Of a stretch of DNA of 64,000 nucleotides, positions 10,376-21,381 are shown one piece after another. The notes beneath the pieces were generated by a model. That model had not been told where the DNA came from, ran no database searches, and worked only from the letters and a program-made list of their open reading frames with translations. This DNA comes from Catonia carolina. Its lineage: Eukaryota > Arthropoda > Insecta > Hemiptera > Achilidae. The stretch covers positions 5,804,883 through 5,868,882 of the forward strand of contig JAQMRL010000008.1 in NCBI GenBank assembly GCA_035578175.1. Reading direction: 5' to 3'. Position 1 is the first letter of the stretch, and every line of letters begins with the position of its first letter. A program made the position numbers and the translations under genes.

Positions 10376-10989
10376 AATTTGTATGGTAACTTACAATTAA
10401 AACTAAAGAGAAGAATACTGATCCAAAGATGTGACTTCGATCGAATAATTGAAAGGAATGGAAACATTCATGCAATTTAGAATAAAAACAAAAATAACAT
10501 ATTAATTTTACGATATTGAATATTTTAATTTAACTTAAACAATAATTGATGAGCACAAGATATAAAAATATTAACAATTGAAACTTTATATTATTTTTTT
10601 ATAAAAACCTGATATGTAACATTGATGTTCCCCGCAGCTCACAATATAAATTATTAGAATACCGCCTTTAATTAACTTTAAAAATAAATAACAAAACAAT
10701 AATGATGACTGTTACATTTCACGCCAAACTATCTATTGAGATTAACGACGAACTCTGATCTATTGAAATTAACGAACTCCCTGAAAAATTACAATTGCCC
10801 TCTATATATAAACTCGCTACAACCCGCTCTATGTATGACGTCGGGCCAATGAGAACCCTTCTTTTAAGTTTTAAAGGTCTCATTTTCCGTTAAAAATTAC
10901 AAGATGTAAGCAATTACTACACACAATACAAGTTAATATTATGGTGTAGTGATTGCTTACTTAAACATTGACACATTAATTTTACTTTT

Positions 10990-11249
10990 CGGAGACGAAG
11001 GTTCCTGGTTCAAATCCTAGTAAAGGTAGTTACTTTTATACGGATTTGAATACTAGACAGTGGTTGCCGGTGTACTTTGATGGTTGGGGTTCAATTAACC
11101 ATACTCTCTCAGGAGTGGTCGACCTGGGTCTGTACAAGACTACACCTCATTTACACTTTATACACATCATCCTCATCTCATTGGGTCATGGGGTTGCTTA
11201 TTGTTCTGAATTGAACAGATTGCAACGTACACATATTAGGAATTTAAAA
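10990..11249 (+). mobile_element. SINE-D, copy 2 (5'-truncated, 12-bp TSD)
   Basis: Starts inside the head, after the A box and before the B box (GGTTCAAATCC at about 11009). AATTTTACTTTT flanks it at 10978-10989 and 11250-11261. Truncation at the 5' end with intact target duplications is the expected outcome of aborted target-primed reverse transcription. Confidence 0.85.
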
Positions 11250-11336
11250 AATTTTACTTTTAATAGGTTATTGAGACAAGTAACGAACTTCTCCCCACCT
11301 AAACATTTACTAAATTTTTGCCGACACAAACATACA

Positions 11337-12257
11337 TAAAAATCTGGTGTGAAACACTCACACAACTTTCTCTTGCCAGTGAAAATAATTAACAATTAAC
11401 CTAACATTAGTAATAAACCATAAGAAATAAACAAAAAACATAACCTAATTTTAATCATGAGTGAAAGACGCAAAATGAAAATCAACCTCATTTTGGCTTA
11501 GAAATACGGAAAATCACTCTTTCTCTCTAAACTAGGCTCTGTAGAGAAAAATGCTCTAAATAAAAGTTGTAGATCTTTTAATTTTCTATAAATTTAATTA
11601 TATACACTTTTGTCGTAAAATGCATACTAAGGCCGAAATCTTAAAAAAATCGATTTTTCTCACGTTTTCGTGAGAAAAAAACAGAAAATTGCTAATTACT
11701 GCTAAACTAAGCGTTATACAAAAAAATGTTTGAAATAAAAGTTGTAGAATTTTAAATTCTCTACAACTTTTGTTATATAACGTTTTGCGCTAAAATGCAT
11801 ATTAAAGCCGCAATCTTAAAAAGAAAATGTTTTTACGTAAAAACAGCCTCACGCAGAATTTCAGCAAACATGGCGCCTACCCTATCTTGTAGAGCATAAA
11901 AAATGTAGTAAACCAGCCGATTTTAAAAAAAATCGTAGGACCAGTTTTTGAGAAAATCACAAAAAAGTGAAAAATTAAACGAATAAACTACTACTTCCGG
12001 TTGACCGATTTTGATGAAAATGTTCGTGTCGCGTCCGGTAGTGGTATGTAACTTAAGTTTCAAGTTCGTACGACGTTCCGTTCTTGAGATATTCTGTTCA
12101 CACACAGACACACACACACACAGACCAATCGCTAAAAACATGTTTTTTGGGTTCAGGGGGTCTGAAAACGTGTAGATCCGGTGAAAACTCGATTTCGAAA
12201 AATCGACATGAAAACAATACTTTCCTTCCTATATATTCATATAGGCAAGAGAAAGTA
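11337..12257 (-). mobile_element. HINE copy 2 (complete)
   Basis: Full copy with the terminal stem-loop at about 11344-11362, the inverted 13-mer at both ends and a (CA)n tract at 12104-12122. It is 3' truncated in nothing visible; similarity to copy 1 is high throughout. It inserted within the expanded mariner-like element. Confidence 0.8.
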
Positions 12258-12625
12258 AAAATGTATCACTATTATGTCGGGAATAATAATATATATTTAT
12301 GAGCTAGCGGCTATATTTAATTGATTGTTCTCTTTTATTTTTATAACGATTACTTTTAACGGATGTTTAAATAAACTATTTTCTTTGCTATTATAGAACA
12401 CATTAATTTATTCGCAACATAATTAATGACTAATTATGTGCAATACAAGTCCGATTAATGTACAACATATAATGTCTGGTTGTTTTTTAGTCCTCTACAC
12501 TTCTAGTATCACTGAATTGTTTTATAATTTTGTATATACGGAAGCACGACTTGGAGTATTTCTATTGGGAAATCGTAGAACATACAAAGCTACTGTCTAA
12601 TGAACATTTCGATTACATTTCCCAT

Positions 12626-13028
12626 TGTTGTTTAGGTCATCCGCCCCTTTAGGCTGGTTTGAACCTCTAGAGGTTTTACTAAGTAAAACAAAGAGTGAGG
12701 TGGTTTACCAATGCCTTCCTCACTGAGTGGAAAAGTACGCTTATCAGCATGCCGGGCCCTCTGAAAAGCACATATTTTCCACTCTGTAAATGACATCTTC
12801 ACTTCATTCACCACAGGGTCTGGCTGTATAGTGAAATTCATTACTTTCAGAGGCGATAACTCTGATTAGTGTCTTTTACACCTCTACCTCTTCTGTTCTT
12901 AAACGATTTAGTCATTTAATTGGCTGACCATGTGATAAGAAACAGAACTATTTATTTTAGCCCTGCAACGAACAGATTGAGTGTAAATAATTTGACACTC
13001 CACCTGTCTGTTATGGGCATTTCATACA
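12626..13028 (-). repeat. Repeat B, copy 3
   Basis: ATTACATTTCCCAT occurs at 12612-12625 and again at 13029-13042, then a third time near 13051. The outer pair would be a 14-bp target duplication, and the third copy a later local duplication. The 5' hairpin region is intact. Confidence 0.8.
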
Positions 13029-13047
13029 ATTACATTTCCCATATTCA

Positions 13048-13390
13048 ATGATTACATTTCCCATACAACAAAATTAAATCAGTTTTTACTCTAATTGTAA
13101 ATCATTCCATAATTTTCAATAAATAAAAACTAATTATTTGAAGAGACCGATTATAGTTAACAGATAGATGTAATTTGCAACGTGAGCCTCACTGTTAGGC
13201 AATATTATTAAAAGTTTCCTATTGTTTACATGCTCAACTGAGTGTTATACTCTTTCTTCATTATTTTATTCTATAAAATAATATCAATTTATCAACTGTA
13301 TTTTACAGCAGATAGATTTCATTTAGTTTAAACCGTTGATTGTTTTTATTTTAAATGTAATTTTCATTCGTTTGTATAGAAAACCTAATG
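13048..13390. other. No gene seen
   Basis: AT-rich sequence between repeat B and the right end of the expanded mariner-like element. I see no coding, RNA or repeat signal other than the third ATTACATTTCCCAT. Confidence 0.4.
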
Positions 13391-13648
13391 TGTCTCAATT
13401 TAAAAGGACCACCTGGCATATGTATTTGAAGTACAGTAGAGCGTAGATAATCTGGATTAATTTGGACTAAACTGTCATGATTATAGAATTGTCCAGATTT
13501 TCAAAATGAACCGATGAAAGACACCCAGTAATGTCTTTAATGTTAAATATTAGCTACAATTGGCCATAATTTATTGAGTGATGATGCCTACATAAGCCTT
13601 GGGCTTGTGCGTAGGTAATGATATGTGGTAATTTACAGATGAAAAAAA

Positions 13649-13727
13649 TCCCAGACCTGACCGGGAATCGAACCCGGGACCCCGGCATAGTAGCCAGTTG
13701 TGCTGACCACTACACCACAGGCCGGCC
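13649..13727 (-). repeat. tRNA-like SINE head or tRNA pseudogene
   Basis: On the minus strand there is an A box TGGTGTAGTGG (13707-13717) and a B box GGTTCGATTCC (13664-13674) at normal tRNA spacing, with a good T arm (CCGGG..CCCGG) and a recognisable D arm. The acceptor ends pair poorly and the anticodon loop is irregular, and sequence runs on into a T-rich tract and a non-tRNA body. A SINE head is more likely than a working tRNA gene. Confidence 0.6.
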
Positions 13728-14062
13728 TGTGATGTTTACAGAAGAGGAGTGATAAATAACCATTCATATACATTATGTTGTAAAGGTTGTAGATGTCTTA
13801 CTTACAGAAAAAATACTATATATTTTATGTCTTGTATTTTACGTTCAGTAAATCTAGGCCAACAAGAAACTAACGCACTACATAAGTAAAATAACATAAA
13901 AGACACAACAATGAACACAATTTGTCGGGAATGGCAAGTATTAGCAGTTTTTGGCACTTTTCTACAAATATAATTTAAACTGTACGATCAGTAAATTTTT
14001 TCGTCAGAATCTAATCCTGATTATCGACGCTTTGCTGTAACTCAAAAAAATTGTACGATATA

Positions 14063-14661
14063 AAGGGTGTTCAATTTAAAACAGAACCCAACTCTTAGTT
14101 CAGTGTGTAAATAACAATTTATTGACAAACACTTACATTACGAAATTACAGCAGATGTTGAAAATGTTGTCCATCCATTTCAATGCACTTATCAACACGT
14201 TTCACCATGTTCCTGGCCACTCTTTTCAGCTTTTCTCTGTCTATCTCATTAATAGCATTAGTAATGTTTGTCTTCAATTCCTGTAGGGTATGAGGATTTC
14301 TCCTGTAAACAATTTCTTTTAAGTAGCCCCACAGAAAGAAGTCAAGGCTAGACAGATCAGGGGATCGTGGTGGCCACAATCCTGTTGAAATGATCCTTCC
14401 ATCAAAAAATTCCTGTAGCATCTCCATACTAGAGCGAGCTGTATGGCAAGTGGCACCGTCCTGTTGCAGCCAGCAGTAACGCTCACCCTCTTGCAGTAAG
14501 GCTATGAACTGTGTTGGATAATGTATTGGTAGACGGCAGCATTCACAGTTGTTTAAAAAAACAAAGGTCCTATTATTCTTCGCCTTGAAACCGCACACCA
14601 CACGCCTATTTTTATTATTTTTATATTAGCAACGGGTTCTGTTTTAAATTGAACACCCTAT
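14063..14661 (-). mobile_element. Internally deleted mariner-superfamily element (GGGTGTTCAATTT ends)
   Basis: Inverted ends GGGTGTTCAATTTAAAACAG and its complement ending GAACACCC bracket ~600 bp next to TA. Only the C-terminal third of a transposase remains. The family is related to, but distinct from, the GGGTGATTC elements at 4.25 and 42.36 kb. Confidence 0.8.
14146..14601 (-). pseudogene. Transposase C-terminal part, DD38D-like
   Basis: The 151-codon frame contains WLQQDGATCHTARSSMEMLQ (second aspartate), then LWPPRSPDLSSLDFFLWGYL (third aspartate, 38 residues after the second), and ends DGQHFQHLL. Both active-site aspartates and the PPRSPDLS box are intact. The N-terminal DNA-binding domain and first aspartate are missing because of the internal deletion, so no active enzyme is expected. 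Relatives in the window are at 4.4 and 42.5 kb. Confidence 0.8.
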
Positions 14662-14689
14662 ACAATGTAATTTAGTATGTAGTTTAATT

Positions 14690-15170
14690 TAGTATGTAAA
14701 TATGAAATTGACGGCTGTATGATAAGTACCTGTGTTAGGGAATAAAATACTTTTTAGAAAATTTTTAAATTTATTTTTCAGTAATATCTCCCTTTCAGTT
14801 CCATAAACTTGGTCCAGTGATGTTTTACCTTTTTTTAAGCCATCGAAAATAAGATTTCTCCAACTCTTCATTATATGAAAAAAAAAACAGTAGGGACCAA
14901 ATCTGGAGAATGCGCAGCAATTTACACTGCAATTCTACTAGTTTAGTCATGATGATTGTGGATGAGTGAGTTGTTGCTTGATCATGGTTAAAGAGAACTT
15001 TTGTCTTTGTCAAATAGGGTCTTCTTTTCTTCTAGTGTCAGAATCTGCCCAGTAAATCAGTATAGTACTGTCCTGTAAGAACCTGGCAATAGAAGAAGGC
15101 CGCTTCACACCGGATGTTTCACAGGCCATGCTGTTACTGGGCTCAGCTGTGACGCTGGCCATTTTTTTTT
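14690..15170 (-). pseudogene. Very decayed mariner transposase remnant (tentative)
   Basis: The minus strand gives KVLFNHDQATTHSSTIIMTK in one frame, and LKKGKTSLDQVYGTEREILL in another. The first resembles the HDNAxxH region of mariner DD34D transposases, the second its C-terminal section. Frameshifts separate them and no inverted ends were found. It could be a chance resemblance. Confidence 0.35.
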
Positions 15171-15340
15171 TAACAACAATGTTTAGGTTATCAAAATAAT
15201 TTTAAATTTGAAAATAAAATATATATCAAAACTATTGCAGAAAACTAGATACTTATCTGCAACAAACTTTTGCAGGTTCACTCAATGCAACACATATATC
15301 AATAGATATACCCAGCAGTCTGTTAGAATATCTTCATAAA

Positions 15341-16267
15341 AAAATCTGGTGTGAAACACTCACACAACTTTCTCTTGCCAATGCAAATAATTTACAATAT
15401 AATTTAACATTAGTAATAAAATATTAGAAATACACAAAATACTAACCTCAATAAACATAACCTTATTTTAATCATGAGTGAAACACTCAAAATGAAAATC
15501 AACCTCAGTCTGGCTTAAAAATACGGAAAATCACTATTTCACGCTAAACTAGGCTCTGTAGAGAAAATACGTTAAATAAAAGTTGTAGATCTTTAAATTT
15601 CCTATAAATTTGGTTATATACACTTTTGTCGTAAAATGCATAATTACTAAGGCCAAAATCTTAAAAAAGTCGATTTTTCACACGTTTTCGTGAGAAAAAA
15701 TCAGAAAATCGCTAATTACTGCTAAACTAAGCGTCATACAAAAAAATGTTTGAAACAGAAGTTGTAGATTTTTAAATTCTCTACAACTTTTATTATATAA
15801 GTTTTTGCGCTAAAATTTATATTAAAGCCGTAATCTTAAAAAAACAACGTTTTTACGTGAAAACAGCCTCACCGAGAATTTCAGCAAACATGGCGCCTAC
15901 CCTATCTTGTAGAGAATAAAAAATTGAGTAAAATAGGCGATTTAAAAAAAAATCGTAGGACCAGTTTTTGAGAAAATCGCAAAAAACTGAAAAATTATAC
16001 GAATAAACTACTACTTCCGGTTGACCGATTTTGATGAAAATGTTCGTGTCGCGTCCGGTAGTGGTATGTAACTTTAGTTTCAAGTTCGTACGATGTTCCG
16101 TTCTTGAGATATTCTGTTCACACACACACACAGACCAATCGCTAAAAACATGTTTTTTGGGTTCAGGGGGTCTGAAAACGTATAGATCCGGTGAAAACTC
16201 GATTTCGAAAAATCGACATGAAAACAATACTTTCCTTCCTATATATTCATATAGGCAAGAGAAAGTA
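15341..16267 (-). mobile_element. HINE copy 3 (complete)
   Basis: Complete, ending with GGCAAGAGAAAGT at about 16254-16266. It sits only 70 bp from the DD41D element at 16337. The 145-codon open frame on its minus strand (15853-16290) is a by-product of the repeat sequence. Confidence 0.8.
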
Positions 16268-16336
16268 AAAAGAGCACTGACAAAACACAACTACACTGTT
16301 CAGTATTCAATCTGGAAGTTTTGGCGCGAGAATATA

Positions 16337-17680
16337 CAGGGTGAGCATAAAGCCTTCCCTGATTATAAAAATTTATTGCAGAATAACTGTTTGACATAAT
16401 AATTTAAATTTTATGCTGTTACATAGGTTAGTGTTAATAGTTTTTTTAAGATTACTTACATTAGTAAACTTCAACGTGTGCCCCCTTGGTAGCTCGGAGA
16501 ATGTTGAAGCGGTATTCCAGTTCCCGCCTGGTGTTTTGTAACATGTGTTCTGTCACAGTACCCACAGCAGCTTGTATCCTAGCCTTCAGTTCGTCAACGT
16601 CAGCAACTGGTGTGGCGAAGACTCTATCCTTGATATAGCCCCAGAAAAAAAAGTCAAGGGGAGTAATATCTGGAGAGCGGGGTGGCCAGGGTGTTGGACC
16701 ATCCCTTCCAATCCACCGATCCGGAAATGTTTCATCCAGGAAATTACGCACTATCAAAGCCCAGTGGGGCGGTGCCCCATCTTGCTGGAAAATTATCCAT
16801 GGTTGATATTCTTCTAACTGTGGTGCAATGAACTGTTGCAAAACATCTTAAGTAAATGTTAGCGTTAATGGTGTTTTCCGTGAAGAAAAACGGCCCGAAA
16901 ACCTTATTATGCATGAGGCCGCACCAAACATTCACATTTTTGCTGTCTCGCTGTAACTGTACAGTAGCATGTGGATTCTCTGATCCCCATATACGGACAT
17001 TATGCCTATTTACCATTCCACTGACATGAAAGGTGGATTCATCGGTAAAGCATATGCGATTTAAGTAATCGTTAGCGCCGTCAATCCTGTTGAGAATCTC
17101 AGTTGCGAATTCTGCACGTCTCAGCAAATCATTCGGTTGCAAGGCCTGCACGATTTGCACTTTATAAGCATGCAACCTAAGCCTTTTATGAAGAATTTTC
17201 ACCACACTTGCTTGCGGTATTTGAAGTTCACGTGATGCTTGACGAGTTGATTTAGACGGACTCCGTTGAAACGATTCCCGAACAAGATCAACAGTTGCTT
17301 CACTCACACTAGGCCTGCCACTTCTAGGAAGATCTTCAACGCTGCCTGTTTCTTTAAACCTTTCATACCATCGCTTTATTGATTTAACATCAGGAGGGCT
17401 GCGTCCATAAAAAGCCCGAAAATTACGCTGAACACTAATGGGCGATTTCGTTTCGTGAAACCAAAGCACACATTGTGCTTTCTCCTGCTTCATCGCCATT
17501 TCGCCAGCAACTAACGTGAACTAACAGACCATGTCATTGTTGAGGAGCACTAGCGCCATCTATTGGTCACAAAATCTACTAACAATAACCTATGTAACAG
17601 CGCTAGATTTAAATTATTACGTCAAACGAATATTCTGTAATAAAATTTTATAATCAGGGTAAGACTTTATGCTCACCCGG
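16337..17680 (-). mobile_element. DD41D Tc1/mariner element, nearly complete
   Basis: TA (16335-16336, 17681-17682) flanks 1,344 bp whose ends are inverted: CAGGGTGAGCATAAAG and, from the right, CCGGGTGAGCATAAAG, with similarity continuing over CCCTGATTATAAAA. A single transposase gene fills the interior. A second, damaged copy lies at 52793-53647. Confidence 0.9.
16461..17499 (-). pseudogene. DD41D transposase with a single frameshift
   Basis: It opens at 17499 with MAMKQEKAQCVLWFHETKSP and a helix-turn-helix region, followed by the linker RSGRPSVSEATVD, then the first catalytic aspartate in RICFTDESTFHVSGMVNRHN, a WCGLMHNKVFGPFFF block, the second in IIFQQDGAPPHW and the third in WPPRSPDITPLDFFFWGYIK. 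The last two aspartates are 41 residues apart, so this is a DD41D enzyme. About 345 codons in all. One extra base near 16847 shifts the frame; the second copy lacks it at the same place. Otherwise I see no stop. Inactive as it stands, but recently so. Confidence 0.88.
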
Positions 17681-17706
17681 TACTTCTTTTTTTTTAATTC
17701 CTAATA

Positions 17707-18232
17707 CAGTGGACTCTCGATAACTCGAAGTCCAAGGGCGGAACCTAAACATTCGAGTTATCGAAATTTGAATTTAGTACAACAGTACTGCAAGGTCGTA
17801 CATTCTACTGTCATCATAGTACTGTATGTACGAGTATGTAGTACTGTACAGTATTTGGTTTTTTATTTTATTTTTGAATTTATTTTTTGAATTTAAATAC
17901 AGTGCATACTACAGTATTTGAAATTTGTATTACATAATTTACAATACAGTACATATTTTAAACAAAAAACTACAATAATAATTTATAGGTTACTGTATTA
18001 GGTATTTTTGCATAAATATTACGGTCTTACATTAAAAAAGTTCAGAGATTCGTCTCCTACCGAATCCCGCCAAATTTGTAAAACCCAGACCACTCGGACA
18101 CTTCCTCTGTCATTGTAAACATTACATTGTCATAAGATAGGTATTTATGATACTGTACAATACTGTACCCCGTACCCTCCTATTGTTTGCATTGACAGCC
18201 TACCTGGATAAATGGTCTCTCATACAAACAAA

Positions 18233-18270
<38 letters not shown>

Positions 18271-18906
18271 GCCCTGGAGACTCCAGGAGGAGTATAGGAC
18301 ATGTCGTCAGATGTAACACCTGAAATACATATAAGATATCACTACTATCAAGAAAGAAATTCTTGTACGCTATAAAAAGTTTCACCGATCAAGTAATTTT
18401 TTAAATTTTTTTTAAAGGAATTCAAATCCTCACAACACTTTAAAGATTGGGGTAATTTATTTATGAATTTTCTCCCTGCATAAGTAGGTTTTTGTTCAAA
18501 CAATTTTGTGGAGTGATTAGCCACATAATAATCATTCCTGTTTCTCGTGTTATGATTGTGAACATTGAAATTCTGCATAAAATTATTTTGCCTAACATAC
18601 ATAATCACCTCAAAAATGTAGAGACAGGGACTGTAAGCAATACAGTACCTTCTGCGCCACAGTTAGGTAAAACCCATTGTCTCTAGATTATATACATCGA
18701 AAAAGTTCATGAATAAAATCATAATTTCAATAGAAATAAACGTTTATTTTCAGATTTTTTGATGTTGAAAATGTTTGAAAATTCGAGTTATCGAAACTAT
18801 TTCGAGATAACGGGATTATTTTATATGGACTTAGATACGAAAGTCTAGGGACCCAAGTTATATTTCGAGTTAGTACCGAGAATTTCGAGTAATCGAGTGT
18901 CCACTT
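17707..18906. mobile_element. pogo/Tigger-like non-autonomous element
   Basis: TA-flanked ends CAGTGGACTCTCGATAACTC and, from the right, AAGTGGACACTCGATTACTC. Inner inverted ATTCGAGTTATCGAAA (17749-17764) and ATTCGAGTTATCGAAA (18781-18796) patches are repeated. Ends with CAGT..ACTCTCGATAACTCGAA are typical of pogo-group elements of the Tc1/mariner superfamily. No transposase. A CR1 3' fragment (18238-18640) is inserted in it. Confidence 0.65.
18238..18640 (-). mobile_element. CR1-like retrotransposon 3' fragment (copy C)
   Basis: Starts on plus with ~29 T (the element's A tail), then CGCCCTGGAGACTCCAGGAG, the hairpin-bearing 3' UTR shared with copies at 26023 and 40603, then the last ~70 codons of ORF2 (NNFMQNFNVHNHNTRNRNDY, TKLFEQKPTYAGRKFINKLP). 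Severely 5'-truncated, as is usual for this class. Confidence 0.85.
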
Positions 18907-18917
18907 TATGTGTACAC

Positions 18918-19131
18918 TGTAGTCTTGTACAGACCCAGGTCAACCACTCCTGAGAGAGTATGTTAATTGAAAACCAACCATCAAAGAACACCGGCAATCA
19001 CTGTCTAGTATTCAAATCCGAATAAAAGTAACTACCTTTACTAGGATTTGTACCAGGAACCTTCGTCTCCGAAAATCAGCTGTTAAAACAGCTGATTTTG
19101 GCGACGACTTTACCTCTAGACCAACCCAATG
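18918..19131 (-). mobile_element. SINE-D, copy 3 (3' end missing)
   Basis: Contains the full tRNA-like head with the AATCAGCTG..CAGCTGATT hairpin and the A box near 19114-19124, but the body is cut off at 18918, a few bases from the pogo-like element's TA. The B box is GGTACAAATCC, with one substitution from the other copies. Confidence 0.75.
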
Positions 19132-19812
19132 GTGGGGTTGGTCTTTTATACTTATAGTTTTTCTAGTAAAATAAAAAGGTATTCATCAAAATTAATGATG
19201 TTAACGAATAATAACTAAAGTCCATTTGATTTCTTCGTGCGGGTGAAGGTCACGCGCTTCTTGCCCTTCCCTTCCGCAAGATTTCTCCTCATACCCCTTA
19301 CACTACTTCTACATTACTGAATTGAACTGCTTCTTTTCTCTCTACAGACTAAAGTTTTGTCTATTAACGAGAAGAAATTTAATGGTTACTCTGATACACA
19401 TACGACATTAGGCCTACTATGATATGTGAAACCTTTTTATTTTTATAATTATAATAATACCTATAATTTTTTCAATTTAGCGTTCTTACATATCTGCCCA
19501 TACTCTTGGCATGTCCTATTATACGAATCTTTCGTTCACTTCTGAAAGCCTATAAGTCATAAAACGAACTATGAAAATTAATAAAACGTAATTTACTAAG
19601 TTTCAATAAAAAAACAATATTAAAAGGTTCAAAGGCCTGTTCCCTTTAATATGAAATGCATCGTCTGATGAGCCACTTGTTTAAAAATAAGTTTAAAGTT
19701 TTGATTTAAGGTATTTCTAAAATAAATTGAAGTAAAATGCTAACTTGCATTGTTTTTTTGTAAAGTATTAGTACGTTCTTAGACCAGAAGAAAATAATGT
19801 TGTACAATAGTA
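19132..19812. other. No gene or repeat identified
   Basis: AT-rich single-copy-looking sequence. There is a GC-richer patch near 19236-19290 (GTGCGGGTGAAGGTCACGCG) without an extended frame. Confidence 0.4.
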
Positions 19813-19816
19813 TTAA

Positions 19817-20388
19817 CACGTTGACTGCTACGTGACCCAAATATGTGTCACACTTGACTTTAAAAATGGGCCACGTGCATCAAAAATGAGTCACAGTACA
19901 TGACTGATTTTTAAGCCGTGTTTTGTGGTTTCAGAAGCCACATCTTCAGAAAGTGACAAAATACACTTAAGACTGTTTAAATAGTTGGGTTTTTTTCAAA
20001 TAATAGGATATTTCGTATACAGGTAGTTTTCCTTTTTGTCTTGTACTATAATGTTGCTATTATTTTTCATTTTATTATTTCTTTTGCTTATTTTGGTTGA
20101 AAGAAATAGTCTAGAATACTTTGCAACTAAACCCAATTATGTTTATTACTTTTTTTAATGTGACGCAAAAATGGGTCACATGGCTCTGAAATGTAAAATC
20201 ATTCCAGCAGGCCATGTGACCAAAAAGTGTGTCACAACTTAATTTTACAAGAAAAAAATAGCTGTTATTTAATGCTGTTTTTAATTGATAAATGAAGTAA
20301 AATAAGAAAAAAAAGGAATAAAATGTGAAAAAAAATGTACGATGGCCCCGCTGTAAGTGTCATAAAATTTAGTGCGGCAGTCAACGTG
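19817..20388. mobile_element. piggyBac-like MITE with TTAA duplication
   Basis: TTAA at 19813-19816 and 20389-20392 brackets ends CACGTTGACTGCYACG and inverted CACGTTGACTGCCGCAC. Interior motifs AAAATGGGTCACA and ATGTGACC are repeated inverted near both ends (about 19865, 19890, 20170, 20215). No transposase. Confidence 0.75.
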
Positions 20389-20392
20389 TTAA

Positions 20393-21239
20393 TTTACTTA
20401 TTTCACTATTCTAGTTTACATTAGTAGCATAGCTTTTTGCAGTAATAAAACGTGTAATTCGTAACTTAAAGAAAAAGAACTAGGTATTGGTTTTCAGGAC
20501 TAATCACGTTTTTCGTCGTCACAAATATTAGTTATCTCGCTTAAAAAGATATTTGCATAGAAATTTTATACATCCTTTTCCACTAGAAAGTAGAGCTAAA
20601 GCTTCAAAAATCACCCATTTTCATTTTTTAACTAGAAGGAGCATTTGATATTCTTAAGGATAAGCTTTTTTTTAGTGTTATATTACTTAAAGAAAGCCAG
20701 ACTTATGTGTTTTTTTTGTAGAGAAGGTGTGTATATATTCAGTTAGTCTTAAAATGCACTAAAGAAAAAAAAGTAAAATTTTGGCTTTCTAAAATGACTG
20801 GATCAGCCTTATGCAGAACAGTTGGACGTTAAACAAAAAAAATAGATTCAGTCTTAATACTTCGGAGCAGCCGCGGGTAAAATCATATGGAAACGTGTTC
20901 CACTTTTTCGTCTGCTGCTATCTAGTTCGGCCGTTGTACACTCCTTGGTAGGTGCGCTGTAATCGTCCGGTGTGCCAAAACAAAAAAATACAGTTTTTAA
21001 AACCAACAGTATTATGGTAAAAAGTAAATACAAACACTAATCTAAAAACCGTATTGCTGGTGGCTTTTAAAACAATATATTTTAATAATTTATTAAATTT
21101 TTAATAAAATGGTTTGAATGAAATGCCTTCATTATATTATATTTTATAAAAAATTGTATATACATTATTTTTATTTTATATAAATATATATTTCGATATA
21201 TCGATTTAAAATTATTGATAAATTATCATTTAAAAAAAC
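20393..21239. other. Mostly unassigned; SINE-F 3' scrap at about 20795-20841
   Basis: The stretch AACAGTTGGACGTTAAAC followed by A's near 20817-20840 is the 3' end of SINE-F without its head. A GC-richer patch at 20865-20980 shows no long frame. The remainder is AT-rich and unrecognised. Confidence 0.45.
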
Positions 21240-21375
21240 CGTTTTGGTTATCGAAGGAAGACGTTAAGACGCCATGTTACCTGACGTCAGTGATTTCAGC
21301 ATTGTAAAGTTGAAAACAATGGTATGCAATCCGGACAATTCGTTAAAGTTTTAACGGAATTAAGAAGCTAGATGT
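21240..21375 (+). promoter_or_regulatory. Possible promoter and untranslated first exon
   Basis: An isolated GC-richer patch carries GCCATGTTACC (a YY1/Pho-type CCATNTT core) at 21271-21281 next to the palindromic CRE-type TGACGTCA at 21282-21289, and ends in the strong donor TGT/GTAAGT at 21375/21376. This arrangement is common at TATA-less housekeeping promoters. Together with an acceptor/donor pair at 24817-24850 it could be the start of the small plus-strand gene described below. Purely sequence-based and unproven. Confidence 0.3.
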
Positions 21376-21381
21376 GTAAGT

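Larger units (their letters stand above)
8389..13421 (-). mobile_element. Mariner-superfamily element expanded by nested insertions
   Basis: Inverted ends: CTGGGTGGTCC..AATTGAGACACATTAGGT at 8389 and its complement (AACCTAATGTGTCTCAATTT..GGACCACC) ending near 13421. Just inside the left end the minus strand encodes a transposase C-terminus, ERHHFEHMLP-stop (stop at 8543-8545). Degenerate transposase pieces follow at 8860-9158, 9575-9710 and (duplicated) 9885-10375, and a further fragment lies near 12470-12610. Inserted into it are SINE-F (8585), repeat B (9170 and 12626), SINE-D (10990) and a HINE (11337). The original element was probably 1.3-2 kb. That the two ends belong together is an inference from their matching sequence. 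Confidence 0.6.

Noticed and set aside
11046..11755. Similar open frames at 11046-11339 (+) and 51435-51755 (-) sharing MNTRQWLPVYFDGWGSINHT
   Set aside because: They lie in the body of SINE-D copies and resemble each other only because the SINEs do; other copies have stops, and SINEs do not encode proteins.
12632..12841. Recurrent 60-80 codon frame in repeat B (2287-2520, 12632-12841, 41494-41703, 47007-47213)
   Set aside because: Start is shared but frames drift and stops differ between copies; similarity is explained by the repeat itself.
13649..13727. Functional tRNA gene on the minus strand
   Set aside because: A and B boxes and T arm are good, but the acceptor stem and anticodon loop are irregular and the sequence continues like a SINE.
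15853..16290. 145-codon minus frame and its 122-codon plus partner
   Set aside because: Both cover HINE copy 3 and flanks. Equivalent frames in other copies are broken.
19817..20388. Possible regulatory array of GTGACC/GGTCAC hormone-receptor-like sites
   Set aside because: The sites are inverted subterminal repeats of a TTAA-flanked MITE.
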